A stretch of DNA of 64,000 nt from NCBI RefSeq assembly GCF_009792235.1, contig NZ_CP046973.1:62001-126000 (forward strand). The letters are read 5' to 3'. The position numbers and the translations under genes were made by a program. Source of the stretch: Microcystis aeruginosa FD4. Its GTDB lineage: Bacteria > Cyanobacteriota > Cyanobacteriia > Cyanobacteriales > Microcystaceae. The notes beneath the pieces are model-generated. The model was not told where the DNA came from, made no database searches, and saw nothing but the letters and a program-made list of their open reading frames with translations. Below are positions 8,285 to 16,718 of this stretch, one piece after another; positions within the stretch are counted from its first letter, which is position 1; each line of letters begins with the position of its first letter.

Positions 8285-9034
8285 ATGTTAGACAGTTTAA
8301 GTGTGCTTAATTTTTATAGCCTCGCTTCCCTGGAAGTGGGACAACACTGGTACTGGCACATCGGCGGACTAAAAATTCACGGGCAAGTGATCGCGGTCTC
8401 CTGGATCGTCTTCGCTATCTTAATCATCGCCTCGATCGCCGCTACCCGCAAGATCCAGAAAGTTCCTAGCGGTATTCAAAACCTGATGGAGTACGTCCTG
8501 GAATTTCTGCGCGATTTAGCCAAAAACCAGCTAGGAGAAAAGGAATATCGACCCTGGTTGCCCTTCATCGGCACCCTATTTTTATTTATTTTCGTTTCTA
8601 ACTGGTTAGGGGCCTTGATTCCTTGGAAGTTAATCGAACTGCCCGAAGGAGAATTAGCCGCCCCCACTAACGACATCAATACCACGGTGGCGTTAGCCCT
8701 ACTGACTTCCCTCGCTTACTTCTACGCGGGTATCAGTAAAAAAGGACTCGGTTACTTCGCTCACTACCTAGAGCCGATTCCCGTGCTATTACCGATCAAA
8801 ATTTTAGAAGACTTTACCAAACCCCTCTCCCTCAGCTTCCGTCTTTTCGGGAACATCCTCGCGGATGAGTTGGTAGTAGCCGTATTAGTCTTCCTTGTCC
8901 CCCTAGTCGTACCCCTACCCCTGATGGCTCTCGGTTTATTTACCAGCGCTATTCAGGCCCTTGTCTTCGCCACCCTTGCCGGGGCCTATATCCATGAGGC
9001 ACTGGAATCGGAACACGAAGAAGAACACGCTTAA
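8285..9034 (+). CDS. atpI: ATP synthase subunit a
   Basis: This integral membrane subunit of F0 forms the proton half-channels next to the c-ring. The ~249-residue sequence has the family's helices and the essential Arg in the segment LSLSFRLFGNILADE, plus the conserved C-terminal helix ending FATLAGAYIHEAL. A GTG two codons upstream (8279) is in frame; ATG at 8285 follows AAGG. In cyanobacteria the gene is called atpI or atpB; it is not the beta subunit. Confidence 0.96.
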   Translation: MLDSLSVLNFYSLASLEVGQHWYWHIGGLKIHGQVIAVSWIVFAILIIASIAATRKIQKVPSGIQNLMEYVLEFLRDLAKNQLGEKEYRPWLPFIGTLFLFIFVSNWLGALIPWKLIELPEGELAAPTNDINTTVALALLTSLAYFYAGISKKGLGYFAHYLEPIPVLLPIKILEDFTKPLSLSFRLFGNILADELVVAVLVFLVPLVVPLPLMALGLFTSAIQALVFATLAGAYIHEALESEHEEEHA

Positions 9035-9112
9035 AAGCGAGGGACGAAAAAAGAAAAATTTCTTAGGGAAAAGTGTCCAAATAATAGGATAATAACTAAG
9101 AAATTATTGGTC

Positions 9113-9137
9113 GAATTCAGGATGAGCAACTGAATTC
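9113..9137. promoter_or_regulatory. Perfect 8-bp hairpin upstream of atpH
   Basis: GAATTCAG at 9113-9120 pairs with CTGAATTC at 9130-9137 across a 9-base loop. It lies in the 230-bp gap between subunits a and c, where transcript processing or stabilisation would help raise c-subunit output (many c per a in the ring). The function is inferred from position only. Confidence 0.4.
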
Positions 9138-9264
9138 CAGGATCGTTCTTTCCCAAAAACTCTTTCGGGAGTTTTGAGCAGAAAACCAGCCATTTTTTAC
9201 GGCTGAGAACGCGCTCTGTAAACAACAGATTGAAATTGATTAGTAAATAGAGGAAAAAATCACC

Positions 9265-9510
9265 ATGAACCCCACAGTAGCTGCCGCTTCCGTTATCGCC
9301 GCCGCCCTCGCCGTTGGTTTAGCCGCTATCGGCCCCGGTGTTGGTCAAGGTACTGCTTCTGGAGAAGCTGTTTCCGGTATCGCCCGTCAACCCGAAGCTG
9401 AAGGAAGAATTCGTGGTACCCTTCTCCTCAGCTTGGCATTCATGGAATCCTTAACCATCTACGGCTTGGTTATCGCTCTCGTTTTACTGTTCGCTAACCC
9501 CTTCGCCTAA
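9265..9510 (+). CDS. atpH: ATP synthase subunit c
   Basis: The 81-residue proteolipid makes the rotating c-ring. Two hydrophobic helices are joined by the polar loop SGIARQPEAEGRIRG (RQPE motif). The second helix has the proton-carrying Glu in LAFMESLTIYG, at residue 61. GAGG lies about 12 bases before the ATG. The gene is isolated by structured gaps of 230 bp on each side, unlike the tighter spacing of the later genes. Confidence 0.97.
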   Translation: MNPTVAAASVIAAALAVGLAAIGPGVGQGTASGEAVSGIARQPEAEGRIRGTLLLSLAFMESLTIYGLVIALVLLFANPFA

Positions 9511-9525
9511 TTAAAAAAGCAGTCG

Positions 9526-9685
9526 GCTATCAGCCCCCAGTCCGCAGCTTTGCAGGGGAGTTTTCAAAACTCTAAAAAACGCCGAAGGAGCCAACTAAAA
9601 AATCTAGTTTTTGGGAGGGAAGGCTGATAGCTAGTTAAGGGAATTTTAGTGATTCCCCCTGACTGTTTATTGTTAAAGCAGGGGG
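9526..9685. promoter_or_regulatory. Structured intergenic segment between atpH and atpG
   Basis: GCTATCAGCC (9526-9535) is matched by its exact reverse complement GGCTGATAGC at 9622-9631, enclosing a segment that holds smaller hairpins such as GAGTTTTCAAAACTC. A second stem, CCCCCTG (9655-9661) with CAGGGGG (9679-9685), follows. The region could be a partial terminator or processing site after atpH, or an inserted small inverted-repeat element. No ORF is present. Confidence 0.45.
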
Positions 9686-9739
9686 ATCATATTCCTTTTT
9701 TGAACCTGTCTATAGCTTCTATTTATCAGGAATAAATCA

Positions 9740-10171
9740 ATGTTTGATTTCGATGCCACCCTGCCAGTGATGGCACTACAGTTTATTCTTTTGGCAGTGA
9801 TCCTGAACGCCGTTTTTTATAAACCCCTCAGTAAAGTTTTAGATGAACGGGCGGAGTATATTCGGCAAACGGAAGGCGGAGCCAAAGAACAACTAGCCAA
9901 AACCGAAGCACTGGTACAAGAGTACGAATTGCAATTAAGTTCGGCTCGTAAACAATCCCAAGAGATTATCGCCCAAGCGCAAGCCGAGGCCCAAAAACTA
10001 GCCAGCGAAAGAGTTGCCGCAGCCCAAAAAGAAGCGATCGCTCGTAAAGAAGCCGTCGCCGCCGAAATTGCCCAACAGAAAGAAGAAGCCTTTCGTTCTC
10101 TAGAAGGACAAGTGGCCTCTCTTTCCCGTCAAATTCTTGAAAAACTCCTCGGCCCCGAACTCGTTCGCTAA
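9740..10171 (+). CDS. atpG: ATP synthase subunit b'
   Basis: One of the two different b-type peripheral-stalk subunits of photosynthetic F-ATPases. The 143-residue product has one N-terminal membrane helix (residues 9-28), the FYKPLSKVLDERAEYI motif after it, and a long Ala/Gln/Glu-rich coiled coil. The gene is named atpG in cyanobacteria and chloroplasts and atpF2 elsewhere; in some databases atpG means gamma, so the name must be read with care. Confidence 0.93.
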   Translation: MFDFDATLPVMALQFILLAVILNAVFYKPLSKVLDERAEYIRQTEGGAKEQLAKTEALVQEYELQLSSARKQSQEIIAQAQAEAQKLASERVAAAQKEAIARKEAVAAEIAQQKEEAFRSLEGQVASLSRQILEKLLGPELVR

Positions 10172-10237
10172 ATCCCAGCCCTTGGTTAATAACAGTGATC
10201 AGTAAAAAGATAGAACTCAGTCGTCAGGAGTTAGAAG

Positions 10238-10277
10238 ACTGATAACTGATAACTGATAACTGATAACTGATAACTGA
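10238..10277. repeat. Heptanucleotide tandem repeat (CTGATAA)n
   Basis: About five and a half copies of the heptamer CTGATAA fill the b'-b intergenic gap, 28 bp before the atpF ATG. The same unit appears in many gaps of this window. Confidence 0.9.
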
Positions 10278-10305
10278 ATAACCTATCTCCCCGCCCTCAA
10301 TAATC

Positions 10306-10848
10306 ATGATCATCGACACAGTTTTATTATTAGCCACGGAGGCGAAGGAAGCGGCAGCAGAGGGATTCGGCATCAACACCGATATCTTAGGAACTAACCT
10401 ATTTAACCTCTCAATTCTGCTCGGTTTAATCATCTTCTACGGCCGCAAAGTTCTCGGACAAATCCTCGGAGAACGTCAGTCGAAGATTGCTGAAGCTTTA
10501 GCCGAAGCTGAAAACCGGAAAAATATTGCCGCTACCGCCCTCGCCGAAGAACAGAAAAAACTCGCCCTGGCAAAACAAGAGGCGGAAAAAATTATCAATA
10601 ACGCTCGAGATAGAGCTAAAACTGTCACCGCCGACATCGCCGCCCAAGCCGATCTGGATATTCAAAGAATGCGCGAAAGTGCCGCTAAGGATCTCTCGGC
10701 GGAACAGGATCGTGTTTTAGTAGAATTACGCCAAAGAATTACCGCTTTAGCCTTAGCTAATGTGGAATCCCAATTAAGCACCGGCCTGGAAGAATCGGTA
10801 CAACAAACCCTAATTGATCGCAGTTTGGCCAACCTAGGAGGTAAATAG
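10306..10848 (+). CDS. atpF: ATP synthase subunit b
   Basis: The second peripheral-stalk subunit, 180 residues. It has a short N-terminal extension with FGINTDILGTNLFNL, one membrane helix (about 28-48) and a long charged coiled coil (KVLGQILGERQSKIAEAL onward). It pairs with b' to connect F1 delta with subunit a. The stop codon TAG directly abuts the ATG of atpD, so translation of the two is probably coupled. A heptamer array separates it from atpG. Confidence 0.94.
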   Translation: MIIDTVLLLATEAKEAAAEGFGINTDILGTNLFNLSILLGLIIFYGRKVLGQILGERQSKIAEALAEAENRKNIAATALAEEQKKLALAKQEAEKIINNARDRAKTVTADIAAQADLDIQRMRESAAKDLSAEQDRVLVELRQRITALALANVESQLSTGLEESVQQTLIDRSLANLGGK

Positions 10849-11397
10849 ATGCAGGGAAGTTTAATCAGTTCAGAAATAGCCGAACCCTACGCCCAAGCAT
10901 TACTTTCCGTCGCCCAAAGCAGCGGACAATTAGAAGCGATCGGCGGCGAAATTAAATCCCTCTTGGAATTGCTAGAAAATGCTCCCGATCTAAGAGCTTT
11001 TATCGGCAATCCCGTCATCAAAGAAGAAGCTAAAAAAGCCGTTCTTTCCCAAGTAATGGGGAGCAGTGCCAATCCCTATTTAACTAACTTCATGATGTTA
11101 TTAGTCGATAAACGTCGGATTCAATTTTTAGAACCCGTTTGTCAACAATATCTCACCCTAGCCAGAGCGCTGACTAACACGGTTTTAGCAGAAGTTTCCT
11201 CGGCCACCGAATTGAACGATAGCCAAAAACAAATCGTCATCGACAAAGTGAAAACCCTAACCGGGGCGAACGTGGTCGAACTGAAAACCAAAGTTGATGG
11301 CAGCCTCATCGGTGGTGTGGTGATCAAAGTCGGTTCCCAGGTCTTTGATGCCAGCATTCGCGGTCAACTACAACGCCTCAGCCTTTCCCTGCGCTAA
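10849..11397 (+). CDS. atpD: ATP synthase subunit delta
   Basis: This soluble F1 subunit (OSCP-like) sits on top of the alpha3-beta3 head and binds the peripheral stalk. The 182-residue product has an N-terminal helical domain (AEPYAQALLSVA, FIGNPVIKEEAKK) and the conserved C-terminal KVDGSLIGGVVIKVGSQVFDAS signature. Its ATG follows the atpF stop without a gap, and atpA starts 68 bp downstream. Note that atpD denotes beta in other bacteria. Confidence 0.95.
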   Translation: MQGSLISSEIAEPYAQALLSVAQSSGQLEAIGGEIKSLLELLENAPDLRAFIGNPVIKEEAKKAVLSQVMGSSANPYLTNFMMLLVDKRRIQFLEPVCQQYLTLARALTNTVLAEVSSATELNDSQKQIVIDKVKTLTGANVVELKTKVDGSLIGGVVIKVGSQVFDASIRGQLQRLSLSLR

Positions 11398-11465
11398 GGT
11401 CATCTAATCTCCCTTTTTTGCCGTTTTTTCACCTCCTAATTTTTTACCCTTTCCCAGATTAAACT

Positions 11466-12974
11466 ATGGTAGCTATCAGACCCGACGAAATTAGTACAAT
11501 TATTCGTCAACAGATCGAATCCTATAACCAAGAAGTACAGGTCTCCAACGTGGGAACCGTCCTGCAAGTGGGTGACGGTACTGCCCGCATCTACGGCCTA
11601 CAACAAGCCATGTCGGGAGAACTATTAGAATTTGAAGATGGAACCGTCGGCATCGCCCTTAACCTCGAAGAAGATAACGTCGGCGCAGTGTTAATGGGTG
11701 ACGGTTTCGGGATTAAAGAAGGCGGTACGGTGAAAGCTACCGGTAAAATCGCTCAGGTTCCCGTGGGTGACGCCTTAGTCGGCCGCGTGGTTGATGCTCT
11801 CGGTCGTCCCATCGACGGGAAAGGAGACATCCTCGCCAGCGAAACCCGTCTGGTGGAATCCCCCGCCCCCGGTATTGTCGCTCGCAAATCCGTCTGTGAA
11901 CCGATGCAAACTGGCATCACCGCTATCGATGCCATGATTCCCGTCGGTCGTGGTCAACGGGAGTTAATTATCGGTGACAGAAAAACTGGTAAAACAGCGA
12001 TCGCCATTGACACGATCATTAACCAGAAAAGCGAAGACGTGATCTGTGTCTATGTCGCCATCGGTCAAAAAGCCTCCACCGTCGCCCAAGTAATCGACAC
12101 CCTCACCCAAAGAGGCGCCATGGATTACACCGTGGTGGTGGCCGCTAACGCTAACGACCCCGCTACCCTCCAGTATATCGCCCCCTACACGGGAGCTTCG
12201 ATCGCTGAATACTTCATGTATAAAGGCAAAGCGACCCTAGTTATCTACGATGACCTCACCAAACAGGCTCAAGCTTATCGTCAGCTATCCCTGCTTATGC
12301 GTCGTCCTCCCGGTCGGGAAGCTTACCCCGGCGACGTTTTCTATCTCCACTCCCGTTTACTAGAGCGCGCCGCTAAACTCAGCGATGCCCTCGGTGGTGG
12401 TAGCATGACCGCCCTGCCGATTATCGAAACCCAGGCCGGTGACGTTTCTGCCTACATTCCCACCAACGTAATTTCGATTACTGACGGTCAGATCTTCCTC
12501 TCCACCGACCTCTTTAACGCTGGTTTCCGTCCCGCAATTAACGCTGGTATTTCCGTATCCCGCGTGGGTTCGGCGGCCCAAACGAAAGCGATGAAGAAAG
12601 TTGCTGGTAAATTAAAACTAGAATTAGCCCAGTTTGACGAATTAGAAGCTTTTGCTCAATTCGCTTCCGACCTTGATGCGGCCACCCAAGCACAACTCGC
12701 TCGCGGTCAACGTCTGCGTCAAATCCTGAAACAGCCCCAAAACTTCCCCCTGGCCGTTTGGGAACAGGTCGCGGTGGTTTATGCCGGTTTAAACGGTTAT
12801 CTCGACGATATCGCCACCGATAAAGTTATCGATTTCTGCACCGGTTTACGGGAATACCTGAAAACCAGCAAACCTCGCTACGTTGAGATCGTCAGCACTG
12901 AAAAACAACTCAACGACGAAGCAGAAGGCCTGCTCAAAGATGGCATCAACGAGTACAAACAGGCTTTCAAGTAA
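11466..12974 (+). CDS. atpA: ATP synthase subunit alpha
   Basis: The non-catalytic nucleotide-binding F1 subunit, 502 residues (family about 503). The Walker A motif is GDRKTGKTAI, followed by VYVAIGQK, and the arginine-finger region is in the AINAGISVSRVGSAAQ segment that matches the ATPase alpha/beta signature. N-terminal residues MVAIRPDEISTIIRQQIE are typical for cyanobacteria. High codon bias fits strong expression. A 330-bp gap of tandem repeats separates it from atpC. Confidence 0.98.
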   Translation: MVAIRPDEISTIIRQQIESYNQEVQVSNVGTVLQVGDGTARIYGLQQAMSGELLEFEDGTVGIALNLEEDNVGAVLMGDGFGIKEGGTVKATGKIAQVPVGDALVGRVVDALGRPIDGKGDILASETRLVESPAPGIVARKSVCEPMQTGITAIDAMIPVGRGQRELIIGDRKTGKTAIAIDTIINQKSEDVICVYVAIGQKASTVAQVIDTLTQRGAMDYTVVVAANANDPATLQYIAPYTGASIAEYFMYKGKATLVIYDDLTKQAQAYRQLSLLMRRPPGREAYPGDVFYLHSRLLERAAKLSDALGGGSMTALPIIETQAGDVSAYIPTNVISITDGQIFLSTDLFNAGFRPAINAGISVSRVGSAAQTKAMKKVAGKLKLELAQFDELEAFAQFASDLDAATQAQLARGQRLRQILKQPQNFPLAVWEQVAVVYAGLNGYLDDIATDKVIDFCTGLREYLKTSKPRYVEIVSTEKQLNDEAEGLLKDGINEYKQAFK

Positions 12975-13005
12975 ACTTCTGTGAGCTTTAAGCTGTCAGC
13001 CTTTT

Positions 13006-13306
13006 CAGTTATCAGTGATCAGTAAACAGTGATCAGTAAACAGTGATCGGTAAACAGTGATCAGTAAACAGTGATCAGTAAACAGTGATCAGTAAACAGT
13101 AAACAGTAAACAGTAAACAGTAAACTAAAAACTCACATCTGATAACTCACATCTGATAACTGATAACTGATAACTGATAACTGATAACTGATAACTGATA
13201 ACTGATGACTGATGACTGATAACTGATGACTGATAACTGATAACTGATGACTGATGACTGATGACTGATAACTGATAACTGATAACTGATAACTGATAAC
13301 TGAATT
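13006..13306. repeat. 300-bp heptanucleotide repeat array between atpA and atpC
   Basis: The first part (13006-13125) is made of GTGATCAGTAAACA 14-mers and AGTAAAC heptamers. The second (13136-13305) is CTGATAA and CTGATGA heptamers, ending directly at the atpC start context TGAATT-ATG. There are over 35 units in all. No other gene is present. The array lies within the operon, so it is probably transcribed and sits where the atpC ribosome-binding site would be. Confidence 0.92.
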
Positions 13307-14254
13307 ATGCCTAATCTCAAAGCGATTCGCGACCAAATTCAATCGGTCAAAAATACCAAAAAAATTACCGAGGCCATGCGTCTGGTGGCGGCCGCAAAAG
13401 TGCGTCGCGCCCAAGAACAAGTTCTCTGTACCCGTCCTTTTGCCGATGCCCTCGCTCAGGTACTTTATAATCTGCAAGGTCGTTTAGCCTTTAGTGATGT
13501 TAATTTACCCCTACTGGCCCAACGGGAAGTAAAAACCGTGGCTCTGTTGGTAGTGACAGGCGATCGAGGTCTTTGTGGCGGTTATAATACTAATGTCATT
13601 CGTCGTGCCGAACAACGGATGAATGAATTAAAAGAGCAAGGGATTAACTATCAATTAGTTGTTGCTGGCCGGAAAGCAGCACAATATTTCGAGCGCCGGA
13701 ATGCTCCCATTGCCGCTAAATTTATTAACCTCGAACAGATTCCCACTGCCGATGAAGCTGGCACGATTGGGGATGAATTGCTTTCCTTATTTTTATCGGA
13801 AACAGTCGATCGCGTCGAGTTAATTTATACTCGTTTTATCTCCCTGATCAGTTCCACTCCGGTGATTCAAACCCTGTTACCTTTAACTACCCAAGGTTTA
13901 GCGGTACAGGATGACGAAATTTTCCGTTTGGTGACTAAAGAGGGAAAATTTAAGGTACAACGGGAAAAAATGGCCAGCCAACCGGCGCAGGTTTTTCCCC
14001 AAGACATGATTTTTGAGCAGAATCCCGTCCAAATTCTCGATTCTCTCCTACCTTTGTACTTAAATAACCAATTACTGCGCGCCCTCCAGGAATCGGCAGC
14101 CAGTGAATTAGCAGCCCGGATGACGGCGATGAGTAACGCCAGCGACAACGCCAGCGAGTTAATTGGGACTTTAAGCCGTACCTACAACAAAGCGCGGCAA
14201 GCAGCTATTACGCAAGAATTGTTAGAAGTAGTAGCGGGGGCAAACGCTCTCTAG
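13307..14254 (+). CDS. atpC: ATP synthase subunit gamma
   Basis: The rotor shaft of F1, 315 residues. The N-terminus MPNLKAIRDQIQSVKNTKKITEAMRLVAAAKVRRA region and the C-terminus (AARMTAMSNASDNA, TYNKARQAAITQELLEVV) are the two conserved helices. The middle has the 30-40-residue insertion typical of cyanobacterial gamma, without the cysteine pair of plant chloroplasts. The start codon follows a heptamer array with no Shine-Dalgarno sequence. It is the last gene of the operon; beta and epsilon are not in the window. Confidence 0.96.
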   Translation: MPNLKAIRDQIQSVKNTKKITEAMRLVAAAKVRRAQEQVLCTRPFADALAQVLYNLQGRLAFSDVNLPLLAQREVKTVALLVVTGDRGLCGGYNTNVIRRAEQRMNELKEQGINYQLVVAGRKAAQYFERRNAPIAAKFINLEQIPTADEAGTIGDELLSLFLSETVDRVELIYTRFISLISSTPVIQTLLPLTTQGLAVQDDEIFRLVTKEGKFKVQREKMASQPAQVFPQDMIFEQNPVQILDSLLPLYLNNQLLRALQESAASELAARMTAMSNASDNASELIGTLSRTYNKARQAAITQELLEVVAGANAL

Positions 14255-14285
14255 GTTTAAGCCAGTTTTTCTTCTGATTATCAGT

Positions 14286-14314
14286 AGGAGTGATTGTTTT
14301 CACTCCTTTTTTTT
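14286..14314 (+). terminator. Rho-independent terminator of the atp operon
   Basis: AGGAGTG (14286-14292) and CACTCCT (14301-14307) form a 7-bp stem with an 8-base loop, followed by a run of T to 14314. It lies 32 bp after the atpC stop. Confidence 0.85.
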
Positions 14315-14413
14315 CGTTTAGATAGCAGTAAACTATTAGTCTTATTATAATAGACAAGTGGGAGAAGTTTAGGCGAAAATGGTAGTCATGTAAGTAGGTA
14401 GGCACAATTATTT

Positions 14414-14506
14414 GTAGGATGGGTTAGCGCACTTCGTAACATAATCGGGCGTTGGGTTTCATGCTTCAACCGTTCGGCAAAAGCTCACGGCCGAAGCCCA
14501 ACCTAC
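14414..14506. repeat. GTAGGATGGGTT-type interspersed palindrome
   Basis: GTAGGATGGGTT at 14414 is roughly inverted at 14495-14506 (AGCCCAACCTAC) with a C/A-rich centre. This type of palindromic repeat is scattered in many bacterial genomes. No ORF is seen. Confidence 0.55.
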
Positions 14507-14538
14507 GTTCATCTTATATTTAATTACACCCACCCACT

Positions 14539-14634
14539 TATAGCGTTTCTCACACCTGTGTGGCACAGTTAAACCTTTGCTGATTAAGCTTTTCACCATC
14601 GACAATGTACCTCTTGCGAACAGGAAACGCTATA
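14539..14634. mobile_element. 96-bp MITE with TATAGCGTTTC ends
   Basis: TATAGCGTTTCT at 14539-14550 is inverted as AGGAAACGCTATA at 14622-14634, with TA at both tips. No coding frame is present inside, as expected for a small non-autonomous element. Confidence 0.65.
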
Positions 14635-14836
14635 TATAGAAAAAGTTCCTAATCGTAATTTTCCTGGGCAATAAAAGGCGTTATATTTATTAGGGGTTTC
14701 CTTGATTTGTACCCAGTAACGGCACATTCAGATACGGCACGGGTTATGGTCTTTTGTCAAGGGGGAAGTCCAATAATTAAATCTCCACCTTTTAAAATAC
14801 AAATCGACTATTAGAAGTAAATCCGTAGTGAATTAC

Positions 14837-15298
14837 TCATAACTTCGGTGGCCGATTGTAACTTTTAAGGTGTTTGTCCAAAGACCATATATAGACGCGG
14901 CGGCCTAGATTTTGATCACAAATTTTCTGCCAATCATGAATGATAGAAAGGTCTCCCATTCCCCTACCTCGCATCGCTTGATCAGGAAACTCTTTTAACC
15001 ATCCTTGCAGGTCTTCTTTCTTTAGAAAATTAATGGGGGTAAAGGGAGATTTTCCTTCAAGAGCTTTTGTTACCTGATCTACAAATTTTTCTGCACAAGT
15101 ACGTCGCTGGTTGCCATCTCCATTTTGGGCAATATGATTGCCAGTTTCCAGAATGGTCGCCATTGGCAAAAAAAGAGATTCTTTAGCTTCAATTTTCTCT
15201 TTTAACTCTTGAAATATTAACTCAGATTGACTCGCATTTTGGGGGACATTAAGTATCTCTAAAAAGATCGAAGTATCGATCAGACAAATAGCTCCCAT
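14837..15298 (-). CDS. PIN-like nuclease partner of the upstream ATPase
   Basis: The 153-residue product has the four acidic positions of a PIN ribonuclease: Asp in LIDTSIFLE at the N-terminus, Glu in ATILETGNHIA, Asp in MGDLSIIHDW and Asp in YIWSLDKHL near the end. The start ATG overlaps the TGA of the ATPase gene (TGATG), so the two are translationally coupled. The frame runs 12 codons further upstream (to 15334), but the overlap start is preferred. It differs from classic VapC in having no small antitoxin; its partner is a large ATPase, suggesting a regulated nuclease. I do not recognise a named system. Confidence 0.72.
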   Translation of the reverse strand: MGAICLIDTSIFLEILNVPQNASQSELIFQELKEKIEAKESLFLPMATILETGNHIAQNGDGNQRRTCAEKFVDQVTKALEGKSPFTPINFLKKEDLQGWLKEFPDQAMRGRGMGDLSIIHDWQKICDQNLGRRVYIWSLDKHLKSYNRPPKL

Positions 15299-16623
15299 CA
15301 GGCTACTTCTCCCTGTTTTAATTGCTCTAACCAACTTAGCGCATTTTGTTGACGTTGTTCTGCTGTGGACTTATCCTTTAAGAACTTATCTAATACTTGT
15401 TTAGTCATCAACTGACCAAGAGTTCCCTGCACAATTAATTCGGGGAAACGCTCTAAATCAGCTAATCGGACAATACGACTATCTCCTGCTTGCGTATCTC
15501 GGTAACAACAAAGTACATTTCCAATATCACTATCGGGTACTGCATCTAGTAACGCCGGGTTATGGGAGGTGATCAGTACCCTCAGTTTTCTTTCTAAGGC
15601 GATCTGCCGAATTTGCTTAACTAAATTATCTGCACGACTGGGATGAACACCATTATCGATCTCTTCAATAATTACGAAAGTTCCAGGATTTGCACTTAGT
15701 AGAGTTGCAGCAATCGCTAAAACTCTCAGAGTACCATCAGACAACAAAGGAGCATCCATCTGATGTTTTTTGTTCCCAAAAGACTCTATTAGTCTCACCA
15801 TAACATCGTTGCGGTCTGTAATGATAAAGTCAATATCGGTAATATCCTGCTCTGGTAATGAACGAATGAAGTCAAGCAACTTGGTTTTTTGAGTCTCTCC
15901 CTGCTGACAAACTGTATAAAGAACACTAGAAAGGTTAGACCCATCTTCTTTAATATCATTATCTTTAGCGTAAGCATAACCCCGCATTACTGCTGGACGA
16001 GGATCAAGAAAGATAATATTCCTCAAGGTTTCCCGAATTACTTTAGTAACTTCTGGAATAATTTTTTGTGATTTAGTATCACTTTGCCGAAATCGACTGG
16101 GAGTTTCCAATTGATAAAAAATAGCTTGTCGGTTAGAACAAGGTATGTGAGGCTTATTTTTACCTTGCTTGAAATTGTTATACATCACACTAATTTCATC
16201 GGTATGCGGGTTAGGATCGCCATCAATTTTGTAAAGTGGTAATTCCTGATCTTTACTAGCTTTACTGACACTTTCTCCGATTATAAGAAGTTGGTCTGAT
16301 AATAGCCCAATTTCAATCTCAAAATCAGTCCAACCGTCAGTAGCGTTATCAATGTGTGTTGCCAAGGTAAAATACTGTTTTTCTGCACCGAAAAGATCGA
16401 TCGCTTGTCCACGAGCAATTGCATTCCCGCTTTGAATGTTGCGTTCAATGTCATCTAACCTGCTGCCTTTCGCTAACCACGAAAGTAAGCGAATTGCTTC
16501 TAGTGCATTACTTTTCCCTGACGCATTAGCACCGATTAAAAAGGTGATGGGTGCTAGAGACAAGGTTGCCTCCTGATAGCTTTTGAAATTCCGAAGAGTC
16601 ACCGATGTTAACATACTTTTCAC
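15298..16623 (-). CDS. SMC/ABC-like AAA ATPase (AAA_21/OLD type)
   Basis: The 441-residue ATPase has an N-terminal VTLRNFKSYQEA, Walker A GANASGKS (residues 31-38), an ABC signature-like LLSDGTLRVLAIA, Walker B FVIIEEIDNGVHPS and a following TSHNPALLDA switch. This is a complete nucleotide-binding domain of the RecF/OLD/AAA_21 group split by a helical middle. There is no TOPRIM domain at the C-terminus; the nuclease function is instead supplied by the coupled PIN gene. Many two-gene phage-defence systems have such an ATPase with a toxic nuclease, so a defence role is a reasonable inference. Confidence 0.8.
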   Translation of the reverse strand: MKSMLTSVTLRNFKSYQEATLSLAPITFLIGANASGKSNALEAIRLLSWLAKGSRLDDIERNIQSGNAIARGQAIDLFGAEKQYFTLATHIDNATDGWTDFEIEIGLLSDQLLIIGESVSKASKDQELPLYKIDGDPNPHTDEISVMYNNFKQGKNKPHIPCSNRQAIFYQLETPSRFRQSDTKSQKIIPEVTKVIRETLRNIIFLDPRPAVMRGYAYAKDNDIKEDGSNLSSVLYTVCQQGETQKTKLLDFIRSLPEQDITDIDFIITDRNDVMVRLIESFGNKKHQMDAPLLSDGTLRVLAIAATLLSANPGTFVIIEEIDNGVHPSRADNLVKQIRQIALERKLRVLITSHNPALLDAVPDSDIGNVLCCYRDTQAGDSRIVRLADLERFPELIVQGTLGQLMTKQVLDKFLKDKSTAEQRQQNALSWLEQLKQGEVA

Positions 16624-16718
16624 CCATTAAATCTTGACTGGTGCAGTTTGAGCATTTGTACTAAAAGTTCCAATACGCAGTTTAAATTCAGCGCAGTTTA
16701 TAGAACCTATTTGGTATC

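Noticed and set aside
13133..13477. 114-codon minus-strand ORF over the atpA-atpC gap
   Set aside because: Most of it is translated heptamer repeat (multiples of 7 keep frames open), and the rest lies antisense to atpC.
7805..14254. Search for atpB (beta) and atpE (epsilon) in the operon
   Set aside because: Neither is present; in cyanobacteria they form a separate operon, so nothing is missing.
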